Part shown: in pieces, positions 1 to 8,531 of the stretch
How positions within the stretch are numbered: the stretch's first letter is position 1
Layout: every line of letters begins with the position of its first letter
Origin: an uncultured Bacteroidales bacterium
GTDB taxonomy: Bacteria; Bacteroidota; Bacteroidia; Bacteroidales; UBA932
Reading direction: 5' to 3'
DNA: 64,000 nt
Assembly: GCA_947630665.1 (NCBI GenBank)
Contig: CANRID010000002.1
Span: 1 to 64,000 of the forward strand
Translations under genes and position numbers: made by a program
The notes under the pieces: model-generated
The model's database searches: none
What the model was told of the DNA's origin: nothing
Seen by the model: only the letters and a program-made list of their open reading frames with translations

Positions 1-179
1 GCAAATGGACAATTCGTCCTGTCGCATTGCAATTTAAATCAATCCTTTACAAAAATGTCTTCACTCTTACAAAGAGACAACACAACGCAGCGGCTCCCAA
101 ATTCCCTTATTTGCATTATCTATCATCGAATTTTTCCAACACTGTCAGACAAATCCGTGTCGTGTATTCCGATATATTA

Positions 180-1313
180 TTATTTCACAAAATACTCGGT
201 TTTCAACCAATAGGCATAAATCGGATCCTGGAACGAGATCTTACCACCGTTGTTGTCTAATATGTCATTCTTGATAAGCGCTGCCTTTGAACGGGCTATT
301 GACGTCGTTGAAGAAATTTGATAGCGATGCATTACCTCTGTTGAGCTAATGGCCTTTTCACCGGCGATAAGGGCTTTGAGATAGTTCAGTTGCTGTGTAG
401 ATAGCGTCTCTGTAATCGTTACAAACAACAGGCTTAACTGTTCCACCAATGTCGTGTGAGCCTCACGCACAATCTCAACGGTACAGAGATCCTTCGTTCT
501 GAGCCATGACAGTTGTGCCAGCTGTTGTGCATAGTATGGATGGTTATCTACGAGTTCTACAATCAAGAGACTTGCTTTATCGCTGATGCTTTTGCCGGTA
601 TCGGCGAAACGACTCTTGAAAAACTCCACGAGGCAAGGAGTCTCAATCTTATTGAGAAACATCAGATTGCCGAATTTGTAGAAAGGTTTGGAGGAATCGG
701 TAAACACATCCATCATCATGTGGCGCTTGCTGCCATAGAGGCAATAGGCGACACTCTGGTGCAGCTGCCAATGCGAACGCAATTTTTTCTGAAAATAGTC
801 GGGATCGGTAAATTCCGCAATATTCTGGAACTCGTCTATGCAAATAACGATTCTCAGATTTTTCTTCTTGGCAATTTTTTCGGCAAGGTCGAGTACTTCA
901 TCGGGGTTACGCTTTACCTCTTCCCAATCGAAGTCGATTGAAACCTCATTGGTGGGGTCTGTACCGATTGAAATCTTGGGGATAAGGTGCGTAAAGAAAC
1001 TCTTTGCACTTTCGATTGCCTCCTCCCATTTTGTGGAAGTGGCAGCAATCACCTTTTGGGCGAGCAACGAATAGAAATGTTCCTCGTTACGCACATTGAA
1101 AAGGTCGATATGACAGATCCGAAGATTGCTATCCTGGGCCATCGCTAATTTTGCGGCCTTATTTACAAGCGAACTTTTTCCCCAGCGACGAGGAGAGATA
1201 ATAATCGTATTGATTAATGCCGTAAAGTGCTGGACCAAATCGGCGGTTTCCTTCTCACGGTCGGTGAAATTTTTCTCGGTAGCAATCTTTCCAAATATAA
1301 AAGGAGTTTCCAT
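180..1313 (-). CDS. AAA family ATPase (archaeal ATPase / PF01637 type)
   Basis: A single-domain P-loop ATPase of about 377 residues. The start chosen is the ATG giving METPFIFGKI. A longer in-frame start 13 codons upstream would add residues unlike the family and lies further from the -7 motif. The Walker A is of the PRRWGKSSL type (near residue 42) and the Walker B is RIVICIDEF. The C-terminal third resembles the winged-helix tail of these proteins. The family (ATPase_2, often with DUF234-like ends) is common in Bacteroidetes and Archaea and its substrate is generally unknown. It has no functional partner here: the divergent neighbour is a small heat-shock gene. I recognise the fold but not a cellular role. 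Confidence 0.75.
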   Translation of the reverse strand: METPFIFGKIATEKNFTDREKETADLVQHFTALINTIIISPRRWGKSSLVNKAAKLAMAQDSNLRICHIDLFNVRNEEHFYSLLAQKVIAATSTKWEEAIESAKSFFTHLIPKISIGTDPTNEVSIDFDWEEVKRNPDEVLDLAEKIAKKKNLRIVICIDEFQNIAEFTDPDYFQKKLRSHWQLHQSVAYCLYGSKRHMMMDVFTDSSKPFYKFGNLMFLNKIETPCLVEFFKSRFADTGKSISDKASLLIVELVDNHPYYAQQLAQLSWLRTKDLCTVEIVREAHTTLVEQLSLLFVTITETLSTQQLNYLKALIAGEKAISSTEVMHRYQISSTTSIARSKAALIKNDILDNNGGKISFQDPIYAYWLKTEYFVK

Positions 1314-1338
1314 AATGCCCAATTGTTGATTTCCAATG

Positions 1339-1346
1339 CAAATATA
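1339..1346 (-). promoter_or_regulatory. Bacteroidetes -7 element for the ATPase gene
   Basis: The minus strand reads TATATTTG, an exact match to TAnnTTTG, 26 bases before the chosen ATG. No convincing -33 TTTG was found at the usual 19-21 base spacing. Confidence 0.45.
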
Positions 1347-1539
1347 GTACATAAAATGTAATTACATAAATTGTTGTTACAAAAAGTGTATATACATTTA
1401 ATGAAATTCCATATCTTTTGCCGGTGGCAGTAAACCCTCGGACCTTCTTTTTTGTTCTTTTTATACAAGATCAAGATGTCGCAGTGTTTATTGGACAACT
1501 GTATTTAAAGTAGTTTATCAATTAAAAAGGAGGCAAAAC

Positions 1540-1965
1540 ATGTTACCGTCAAAGAAAAGCCAGAACTGGTTACCCGGTATTTTCAATGATTTTATGGGCA
1601 GCGACTGGATTGAAAAAATGAATTCTTCCACTCCTATAAATATTATGGAAACAGATACCGATTATAAAGTGGAGATAGCTGCTCCGGGGCTGACCAAAGA
1701 GGATTTCAGCGTGAAAGTGACCAACGATAATCTGATGGTCGTTACCGTGGAACAACACTCCCGGAGTGAGGAAAAGGATAAAAAAGGCCGTTATTTGAGA
1801 AGGGAATTCTCTTATTCTCAATTCCAGCAGAATTTGATTTTGCCCGATAATGCGGATAAGGAAAAGATTCAGGCGAGGATGAGTAACGGTGTGTTGGATA
1901 TAGACATACCAAAGAAGACTCCGGACAAAGTGGAACCTGCCGTTACGGACATTGAGGTTCAATAA
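1540..1965 (+). CDS. Hsp20 family small heat-shock protein
   Basis: Small ATP-independent chaperone (141 residues) that binds unfolding proteins in the cytoplasm and holds them for refolding. An alpha-crystallin domain runs from about residue 34 to 128. It begins with the characteristic ETDTDYKVEIAAPGLTKEDF pattern and ends with MSNGVLDIDIPKK, the conserved GVLxIxIPK motif. A strong AAAAGGAGG ribosome binding site sits just before the ATG, unusual in this window, where most genes have only A-rich leaders. It is monocistronic, divergent from the ATPase gene, and followed by an intrinsic terminator. Confidence 0.93.
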   Translation: MLPSKKSQNWLPGIFNDFMGSDWIEKMNSSTPINIMETDTDYKVEIAAPGLTKEDFSVKVTNDNLMVVTVEQHSRSEEKDKKGRYLRREFSYSQFQQNLILPDNADKEKIQARMSNGVLDIDIPKKTPDKVEPAVTDIEVQ

Positions 1966-1987
1966 GGGATCGTATATATATAACGGA

Positions 1988-2033
1988 GGGGATGACTCTA
2001 AATCAAATAAGAGCCGTCCCCTTTTTTATTTTT
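1988..2033 (+). terminator. Intrinsic terminator after hsp20
   Basis: A 12-bp stem (1988-1999 with 2010-2021; one A/C mismatch and one T-G pair) with a 10-base loop, followed by TTTTTTATTTTT. On the other strand the same hairpin lies just beyond the stop of the PPDK_N gene but lacks a T-tract, so it mainly serves hsp20. Confidence 0.85.
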
Positions 2034-5022
2034 CTTCCGGATCTGCGGGAAGAATGATGCCTTTGCCTTCCGTTCCGTCGATATATACGCGGGGAGGAGC
2101 CGGCAGATGTATTTGTCGGAGAAAATGACTTTCGTATTCCGCTTGAAGGGCATCCAAAAAGGATTCATTATAAAATCCGTCGTCCCGGAAAGGATTGATG
2201 GTAAGATATCCTACGCCTAAGGAGGTTATATTCTGGAAAAAATGGGTACCCTGGCTGGGATCTACCTGGAAGTCTTTCAGTCCGCTTTCCACGATGACTT
2301 TCGCTTCGGAGATATCTCCCCAGGTTGTCGGGATGCCGAGCCACGGATCGCTGGAACCCCACCGGCCTGGACCGATCAGGATATAGCTGCGCTTTTCTTC
2401 TCTCATTCTGGCGTTCAGCGTGTGGATTTCCCGCGCGATTTCTTCCGTGCGGGATTTGTCGAAATTGGCGCTTTTGACGTAAATGATGTCCGTAATCCCT
2501 TTTATATTGCCGGGTCCCAGCGCTTTTTCCGCATAAATGATCGCCCGGCTCTTGTCAAGGGAGCCAATATCTATGGTTTCATGTGTTTCGGTAAAATGGG
2601 TGATCGGCCTTACCTGCAATACGTTGAAAATGGCATTCTGGCCGGCGGGCACATCCATGTCCATGGCGAATTCAATTTCTACCGGGCTGCGGAGTTCTTT
2701 CTGGCATATTTCCAGCAAATCGGAAAGAAGCCGTGCCAAAGGAAGTTTCTCGAATTGCAGGATATTGGCGAAGGTGATGATTTTGGGATTGCGGGGTTCG
2801 AATGTATTATGGACAATCCGGTCGCTGTTCATATCGTAGGAGGATGCCACGTACCGTATATTCCGGAACCGGGCGGCTTCCGGTATGGTAAAACGGGCTA
2901 TATTTACGGCATCGTCGAGAGAAGTCTTGAATTTTTCCGGTTCCATGTCGAGCGCATACATTTCATTTTGCGTTTCGCTCATAGCCAGCTTTATCGTAGA
3001 AAGCTGGAGTATGTTCCGGGTATGGCGGGGCGAAAAGCGCAGGCCTCTGCCTCCGTCTACAATCAGTTTTCCCAGACCGAAGGCCATGTTTACGATTCCG
3101 TCTTCCGGTTTTTCATTTCCCAACGGATAGAAATTTATGGAACGGGCTACTCCCGACAGGGTAGGGAAGTAATACCCTCCGTCCTGGGAACCGCAAATAT
3201 CCTGAATGACCACTCCCATTTTTTCTTCTCCCGGCATATTGGAAGTAGTGTGGATATAAGCCCGGCTGGATGCGAAAAAGACGGATGCATACACGCTTTT
3301 GATGGCTTTTTCCAGCAGCCGGTACATTTGGTCCTTATTCTCGGTAACGGGAATCATATAGGTGGAATAAATGCCGGCAAACGGTTGGTAATGGGAATCT
3401 TCCAATTTCGAACTGGAACGCACGGCCAGCGGTTTGTTCGCCTTTTCCAGATAAGAACGCAGATGCAGGCTCAGTTTTTCCGGCAGGCGGGAACTGACGA
3501 ATTCCGATAAAATCTCCTCGTCCGTCGGATTGGAATTGATAACGTATTGCAGTCCGTTTTGCTTGATGAACTGGTCGAAATAATCCGTAGCAATGGCAAT
3601 GGTGCGGGGAATCATGACCTTGATCCCCGGATATTTGGCAAGCATGTCGTATTTCAGGAGCAGGCTGTTCACAAAAGCCAGGCCGCGGGCTTTTCCACCT
3701 AAAGAGCCTTCACCCAGTTTGGCGAACCGGATATATTTATTGTAGGCGGACGGGGTGAACCGGGCCACGATTCCCTGACCGGACATCATCCTGTAATCTT
3801 TGAATTTGCGTATGATGAATTCCCTCATTTGGGCGAAGGTCTCGAAATCTTCTCTTCGGATGTCTTTAAATTCCCGGGCAAGAGAAAACAATCCTCTCGA
3901 ATACAACCATTTGGATATCCTGTTGCGGGAAGTGTGATAGGAAAGGACTTCCTCGGGAATCTCGTTGAGCAGGGTCTGCATGCTTTTGAGATCTTTGGCC
4001 CGACCCAGAATTTCCCCGGTATGCAGATCCCTGAATACGAAATCTCCGAATACGAATTCTTCGCCGATATACTCGCTCAGCTCCATCAGCAGGGTGGGGG
4101 AATATTTGACTATGAACCCGCAGCCGATCTCTCCGGCTTTTTTACGCATGCTTTCCTGGCTGGATTGCAGCAAAACGGGCATATAGGGATTATCCTTTTT
4201 TATCAGACGTGCCAGCTCCAGCCCCGCTTCCAGATTTTCGCTCTCGGACGGATCGTTTTTGTGCATTACGAACCCGATATCGGAAATGATTCCCAGCAGG
4301 TTCTTCTTGTATTTCTGATATAACAGCAAGGCATCTTCATAATTGGTCGCCAACAGGATTTTGGGCCGTCCTCTTTTCCGGAGCTTCTGTTGCTGTTCGT
4401 TCAGGGCCTCCTTCAGGAATTCGGCGCTTTGCTGTAATACGAGTTTGTAAATGGCGGGCAGGTAGGTGGAATAGTACCGCACCGAATCCTCTACCAGCAG
4501 AATGCACTGCACTCCCGCATGAAGGATGTCATTGTCCGCGTTCATTTTATCCTCTATCAGCTTGATGATGGCCAGGATAAGATCCGCGTTCCCGTTCCAG
4601 CTGAAAATATAATCGACGGCCGATTTGTCTGCCTGCTCTATTTGCCGGAAAACTTCTTTTGAGAAATTGGTCAGCAAAACCGTCGGGATATACATATTTT
4701 TCTCCCTGAGGTTTCTCGACAAATCGAAAACATCCATGTCTTTTGTATTGAACATGCTGATAATCAAATCGAAGGATGTTCCTTCTTCTATCAGTTCCTG
4801 CGCCTGGTCCGCCGTATTGACCCAGGTGAAGGAGGGAGGATTGCTGATGTTCAGATCTACATATTCCCGATAGATCTTCATTTCTATCTGTCCGTCTTCC
4901 TCCAATGTATAAGCATCGTAGCTGCTGCATATCATCAGCACTTTCTTGATCCTTTTTTCCATCAGAAGGGTGTAGTCTGTGCGCCTGAAAGCGGAAAGGG
5001 CATCGTGTTCGATAGAATCCAT
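2026..5022 (-). CDS. Tandem receiver-like domains fused to a PPDK_N/PEP-synthase ATP-grasp domain
   Basis: Predicted cytoplasmic protein of 998 residues. Residues about 25-155 look like a degenerate response-regulator receiver. Residues about 171-320 look like a second receiver with an acidic pair (LLVEDS, 177-180), a candidate phospho-acceptor D248 (ISDIG) and a conserved-type Lys306 (VKYSP). From about residue 430 there is a PPDK_N region: LGEGSLGGKARGL, then LAVRSSSKLEDS. The central phosphohistidine and C-terminal PEP/pyruvate TIM-barrel domains of real PEP synthase are not present. The family occurs in Bacteroidetes annotated as PEP/pyruvate-binding protein. The reaction is unknown; it may phosphorylate a partner. 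ATG at 5022; an in-frame alternative (MEKRIKK) lies 20 codons downstream. Confidence 0.8.
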   Translation of the reverse strand: MDSIEHDALSAFRRTDYTLLMEKRIKKVLMICSSYDAYTLEEDGQIEMKIYREYVDLNISNPPSFTWVNTADQAQELIEEGTSFDLIISMFNTKDMDVFDLSRNLREKNMYIPTVLLTNFSKEVFRQIEQADKSAVDYIFSWNGNADLILAIIKLIEDKMNADNDILHAGVQCILLVEDSVRYYSTYLPAIYKLVLQQSAEFLKEALNEQQQKLRKRGRPKILLATNYEDALLLYQKYKKNLLGIISDIGFVMHKNDPSESENLEAGLELARLIKKDNPYMPVLLQSSQESMRKKAGEIGCGFIVKYSPTLLMELSEYIGEEFVFGDFVFRDLHTGEILGRAKDLKSMQTLLNEIPEEVLSYHTSRNRISKWLYSRGLFSLAREFKDIRREDFETFAQMREFIIRKFKDYRMMSGQGIVARFTPSAYNKYIRFAKLGEGSLGGKARGLAFVNSLLLKYDMLAKYPGIKVMIPRTIAIATDYFDQFIKQNGLQYVINSNPTDEEILSEFVSSRLPEKLSLHLRSYLEKANKPLAVRSSSKLEDSHYQPFAGIYSTYMIPVTENKDQMYRLLEKAIKSVYASVFFASSRAYIHTTSNMPGEEKMGVVIQDICGSQDGGYYFPTLSGVARSINFYPLGNEKPEDGIVNMAFGLGKLIVDGGRGLRFSPRHTRNILQLSTIKLAMSETQNEMYALDMEPEKFKTSLDDAVNIARFTIPEAARFRNIRYVASSYDMNSDRIVHNTFEPRNPKIITFANILQFEKLPLARLLSDLLEICQKELRSPVEIEFAMDMDVPAGQNAIFNVLQVRPITHFTETHETIDIGSLDKSRAIIYAEKALGPGNIKGITDIIYVKSANFDKSRTEEIAREIHTLNARMREEKRSYILIGPGRWGSSDPWLGIPTTWGDISEAKVIVESGLKDFQVDPSQGTHFFQNITSLGVGYLTINPFRDDGFYNESFLDALQAEYESHFLRQIHLPAPPRVYIDGTEGKGIILPADPEEK

Positions 5023-5133
5023 AATGAACCGGATATTTGAAATCGATTGCGTACATTTGCAATCGGGTCTGCAAAGTAATAAAAAAAACGGAATCCGGGA
5101 TGCGTTTTTTCTCGTTCAGGAAACTTTTTTAAG

Positions 5134-5141
5134 TACTTTTG
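5134..5141 (+). promoter_or_regulatory. -7 element for the MATE gene
   Basis: TACTTTTG followed by C matches TAnnTTTG; the MATE ATG is 45 bases downstream. On the minus strand a one-mismatch motif (TTACTTTG) lies near 5072-5080 and could serve the divergent receiver/PPDK_N gene. Confidence 0.5.
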
Positions 5142-5185
5142 CAGCGGATTCCCGCAGATGTGCGGGAGAGTTAAATTCACAGATT

Positions 5186-6547
5186 ATGACCATAGGTATT
5201 CCTACAGAACTCGGGACTGAGAAAATTTCCAGACTTTTAAGACAATACGCGATTCCGGCCATCATCGCCATGACCGCATCCTCTCTTTATAATATGGTAG
5301 ATAGTATTTTTATCGGCCAGGGGGTCGGAAAATACGCCATTGCGGGGCTGGCTCTGACTTTTCCGCTGATGAACTTAGGGGCGGCTTTCGGCTCGTTGGT
5401 AGGGGTGGGGGCTTCCACTATGATATCCGTGTTGCTGGGACAGAAAAATTACGAGGTGGCCGGAAAGGTATTGGGAAATGTGGTGGTGCTGAACCTGATC
5501 GTGGGGATCATTTATATGGTTCTGGTACTCACTTTTTTAGATCCTATTTTATATTTTTTCGGAGCCAGCGGACAAACCATCGGGTACGCCCGCGATTATA
5601 TGCAGATCATTCTGATAGGGAACATAGTAACGCACATGTACTTCGGACTGAATGCGGTTCTGCGGGCTTCGGGCTTTCCTAAAAAAGCCATGATCGCCAC
5701 TATTCTCACGGTTATCACCAACTCGATAATGGACCCGTTATTCATTTACGGATTCGGATGGGGGATCCGGGGGGCGGCCATCGCCACCATATTGGCGCAG
5801 ACTATTTCCCTTACCTGGCTCGTCGTCATGTTTTCCAATAAAAACCAGTTGATTCATTTTAAAAAGGGCATTTACAGGCTCAAGGCCCGGATCGTGAAAG
5901 ATTCCTTGGCCATAGGCGCATCGCCGTTTCTGATGAATCTGGCTTCCTGTCTGATTGTTATTCTTATCAATCAGGGTCTTAAAGAACACGGGGGAGACCT
6001 GGCCATCGGAGCTTACGGAATCGTGAACCGGGTGTCTTTCGTGTTCGTGATGATCGTAATGGGACTTAATCAGGGAATGCAGCCGATCGCGGGATATAAT
6101 TTCGGCGCCCAGAAATACGACCGGCTCAGTAAAGTGCTGCTCCAGACCATCGGCTGGGCGACTTTGGTAACCGTTACCGGATTTATCATATCGCAGGTCA
6201 TTCCCCGCCGGATCGTAATGATTTTTGCTACGGATGAAGAATTGATCGCTCATGCCGTAAGGGGCATGAAAATAGTATTCCTTTTCTTCCCGATTATCGG
6301 TTTCCAAATGGTTACGTCCAACTTTTTCCAGAGCGTGGGAATGGCCGGCAAATCCATTTTCCTCTCTCTGTCCCGACAGCTTATCATTCTGCTTCCCTGC
6401 CTGATCATTCTGCCGCAATTCTACCAGGTTCGGGGAGTGTGGATGAGTATTCCCATAGCCGATCTGCTTTCGAGCATCATTTCGGGATTCATGCTATATT
6501 ATCAGATAAACAAATTTAAAAAATACGATCATGCAGCGCAACGATAA
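5186..6547 (+). CDS. MATE family efflux transporter
   Basis: Inner-membrane cation-coupled multidrug/toxin exporter with 12 predicted transmembrane segments in two halves. The start MTIGIPTELG gives 453 residues, the normal MATE size. An open frame extends 69 codons further upstream but runs through the promoter and has no membrane-protein character. The N-terminal LLRQYAIPAIIAMTASSLYNMVD is typical of the bacterial NorM/DinF-like branch. Its end overlaps the start of the cytidylate-kinase-like gene by 17 bases, implying co-transcription and translational coupling. Substrate unknown. Confidence 0.92.
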   Translation: MTIGIPTELGTEKISRLLRQYAIPAIIAMTASSLYNMVDSIFIGQGVGKYAIAGLALTFPLMNLGAAFGSLVGVGASTMISVLLGQKNYEVAGKVLGNVVVLNLIVGIIYMVLVLTFLDPILYFFGASGQTIGYARDYMQIILIGNIVTHMYFGLNAVLRASGFPKKAMIATILTVITNSIMDPLFIYGFGWGIRGAAIATILAQTISLTWLVVMFSNKNQLIHFKKGIYRLKARIVKDSLAIGASPFLMNLASCLIVILINQGLKEHGGDLAIGAYGIVNRVSFVFVMIVMGLNQGMQPIAGYNFGAQKYDRLSKVLLQTIGWATLVTVTGFIISQVIPRRIVMIFATDEELIAHAVRGMKIVFLFFPIIGFQMVTSNFFQSVGMAGKSIFLSLSRQLIILLPCLIILPQFYQVRGVWMSIPIADLLSSIISGFMLYYQINKFKKYDHAAQR

Positions 6548-7181
6548 ATTTTATATCAATATCGGAAGGCAATTCGGTGCCGGAGGAATGGAAATCGGGA
6601 AACGGCTTTCGCAGATGTTCGGGATTCCGTTTTACGACAAAGAGTTGATTTATCTTGCCTCTACGGAAAGCGGAATCAGCCACGAATTCTTTGAAAATAT
6701 AGATGAAAAACCTGTCCAGCAAATCCGGGGCGGTTTTCTGGGTATGCTTTCCTCTACTTTTTCCGATTATTATCCTTCCTCCACCGTGTTGGATAAATAT
6801 GCTCTTTTCAAAATCCAGAGCGATGTCATCCGACGGGTGGCTAAGGAGACTTCCGCCGTTTTCATCGGCCGTTGTGCAGATTATATTCTCAGGGAGGAAC
6901 CGCGTTGTCTGAACGTATTCATCTGCGCAAATACGCAGGACCGGATCGCGCGTTTGAGGAAAAGCAAACGGTTGAACCGGTGCGAGGATATGTCCGACCG
7001 GGAAATAATGGAACTGCTGGAAAAAGGGGATAAAAGGCGATCTACTTATTATAATTCTTATACCTACAAGGTATGGGGCGCCTCGGGATCGTATCATCTC
7101 TGCCTGGATTCCTCCTGGTTAGGTGTAGATAAATGCGTGGAAATCATAGCTCAACTGGTCCGGGAACGCTTTACATTATAA
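6531..7181 (+). CDS. Cytidylate kinase-like family protein
   Basis: Protein of 216 residues related to CMP kinase (P-loop NMP kinase fold). The N-terminus reads INIGRQFGAGGMEIGKRLS, the modified P-loop (GRxxGAGG..IG) of the cytidylate_kin2 family, not the GPSGSGKGT of canonical Cmk. A Cmk-like R-rich lid is seen near residue 140 (ARLRKSKRLNR). Members are widespread in anaerobes and may not be the housekeeping CMP kinase. It overlaps the MATE gene by 17 bases, and its last 11 bases overlap the end of the convergent Nramp gene. The functional link with MATE is unknown. Confidence 0.85.
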   Translation: MQRNDKFYINIGRQFGAGGMEIGKRLSQMFGIPFYDKELIYLASTESGISHEFFENIDEKPVQQIRGGFLGMLSSTFSDYYPSSTVLDKYALFKIQSDVIRRVAKETSAVFIGRCADYILREEPRCLNVFICANTQDRIARLRKSKRLNRCEDMSDREIMELLEKGDKRRSTYYNSYTYKVWGASGSYHLCLDSSWLGVDKCVEIIAQLVRERFTL

Positions 7182-8439
7182 AACTGATCAGCATCATGAT
7201 ATTCAGAACGGTAACGGAGACGCCGAAAAAGTATAGCAGCGTCCGGACGGTTTTGGAATTTCTATACCGGCCCATTACCTTTTGCGAGGAAGTCAGGCGG
7301 ACTTGCAGGAATATGGTGAAAGGGAGCTGGATACTCAAGACCACCTGAGAATATATCAGTCCTTCGAAAGGATTGCCGATAACTATAATGATAATATAGG
7401 CCGCCACAAGGGAAATACATATTCCCGCTTTGGTATGGGGATCTTTAACATCGTAAGGTTTCCGGTAGATTCCCGAAAAGATAGACCCTCCCGCCATGCC
7501 GGAGGTGATGGTGGAAGCGATTCCGGCAAACAGGAGCGCTATGGCGAAAATCACCGCCGCTCCGTTTCCCAGCAGCGGACGGAGCATCGAGTCTGCCTGC
7601 TGGAGTTCTTTTACGGGGATCCCGCCCGTAAATAAGGCGGAGGCCGCCAACAGGATCATGGCGCTGTTGATCGCCCAGCCGATAAACATGGAAAAAACGG
7701 TATCTATGTATTCGTAATGGAGTTTGTGCCGCATCTTCTTGTCCGGTTTCCAGTTCCGGCTCTGTATGACTTCCGAATGGAGAAACAGGTTGTGCGGCAT
7801 TACCACGGCCCCCAATACGCTCATGATAACGACCATGGACCCGTCGGGAAAAGAAGGGAGTACCCATGCCCGGGCCGCAGCCGGCCAATCGATGGGAGCG
7901 AGGGTCAGTTCATAAATGAAGGAAAGTCCGATAATGGAAACGAAGGCGATGATCCATTTTTCGATCAAACGGTAGCTGTTTGTAAAGAGCATGACGGTTA
8001 CGAATACAACCACTATAAACGCACCTATCTTTACGGGAATGTCTAAGAGCATTTGCAGAGCGATGGCGCCTCCTATGATTTCGGCTAAGGAAGTGGCGAC
8101 CGACGCCGCTACGGCCGAACCCAATAACAGCCGGGAAGCGGCCGGAGGCAGATAGATGGAAGCGGCTTCCGACAGGCACAGGCCGGTGGTTATCCCCAAG
8201 TGCGCCGCATTATGCTGCAATACGATCAGCATGATAGTGGAGAAAGTTACCATCCACAGAAGGGCGTAGCCGAATTCTCCGCCGGCCGCTAAGTTGGAGG
8301 CCCAGTTGCCGGGATCGATGAATCCTACCGTAACCAACAGACCGGGACCCATATATCTGAGAAGCTCCAGTGCGCGAAACCGGAAAGACGTGCGCCGTCG
8401 GCCGGGAAGTAAAGGAATGCGTTGTAGGGGTGCAGCCAT
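7171..8439 (-). CDS. Nramp family divalent metal:proton symporter
   Basis: Inner-membrane importer of Mn2+/Fe2+ type metals with 11 or so transmembrane helices (422 residues). Metal-binding motifs are intact: DPGN with D42 and N45 in helix 1, and A211-V-V-M214-P-H216 in helix 6. The methionine is the residue that selects transition metals over Mg/Al in the family. It lies 92 bases downstream of the AGCS transporter on the same strand; no metal riboswitch was recognised in that gap. It is convergent with, and overlaps by 11 bases, the cytidylate-kinase-like gene. Confidence 0.92.
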   Translation of the reverse strand: MAAPLQRIPLLPGRRRTSFRFRALELLRYMGPGLLVTVGFIDPGNWASNLAAGGEFGYALLWMVTFSTIMLIVLQHNAAHLGITTGLCLSEAASIYLPPAASRLLLGSAVAASVATSLAEIIGGAIALQMLLDIPVKIGAFIVVVFVTVMLFTNSYRLIEKWIIAFVSIIGLSFIYELTLAPIDWPAAARAWVLPSFPDGSMVVIMSVLGAVVMPHNLFLHSEVIQSRNWKPDKKMRHKLHYEYIDTVFSMFIGWAINSAMILLAASALFTGGIPVKELQQADSMLRPLLGNGAAVIFAIALLFAGIASTITSGMAGGSIFSGIYRKPYDVKDPHTKAGICISLVAAYIIIIVIGNPFEGLIYSQVVLSIQLPFTIFLQVRLTSSQKVMGRYRNSKTVRTLLYFFGVSVTVLNIMMLISFIM

Positions 8440-8531
8440 TTAATTATAACGGATGACAAGGCCCCCGGTTCAATTATTCAGACCCGTTGCCGTAAAAATC
8501 CTTGCGGCTTATTTATTTATGGCGACTGGGA

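Noticed and set aside
27-260. A 77-codon open frame at the left edge
   Set aside because: It overlaps the end of the ATPase gene on the opposite strand, has no ribosome site and no recognisable domain.
2242-3510. A 422-codon open frame on the plus strand opposite the receiver/PPDK_N gene
   Set aside because: It lies wholly inside a well-supported gene, has no domain signature, and its residue pattern is that of an antisense reading of a G+C-balanced gene.
4979-5185. A 69-codon N-terminal extension of the MATE protein
   Set aside because: It crosses the probable promoter and the start of the divergent gene, and MATE proteins begin near the chosen ATG.
8440-8531. Manganese riboswitch ahead of the Nramp gene
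   Set aside because: The 92-base gap shows no yybP-ykoY-like paired structure that I can recognise.
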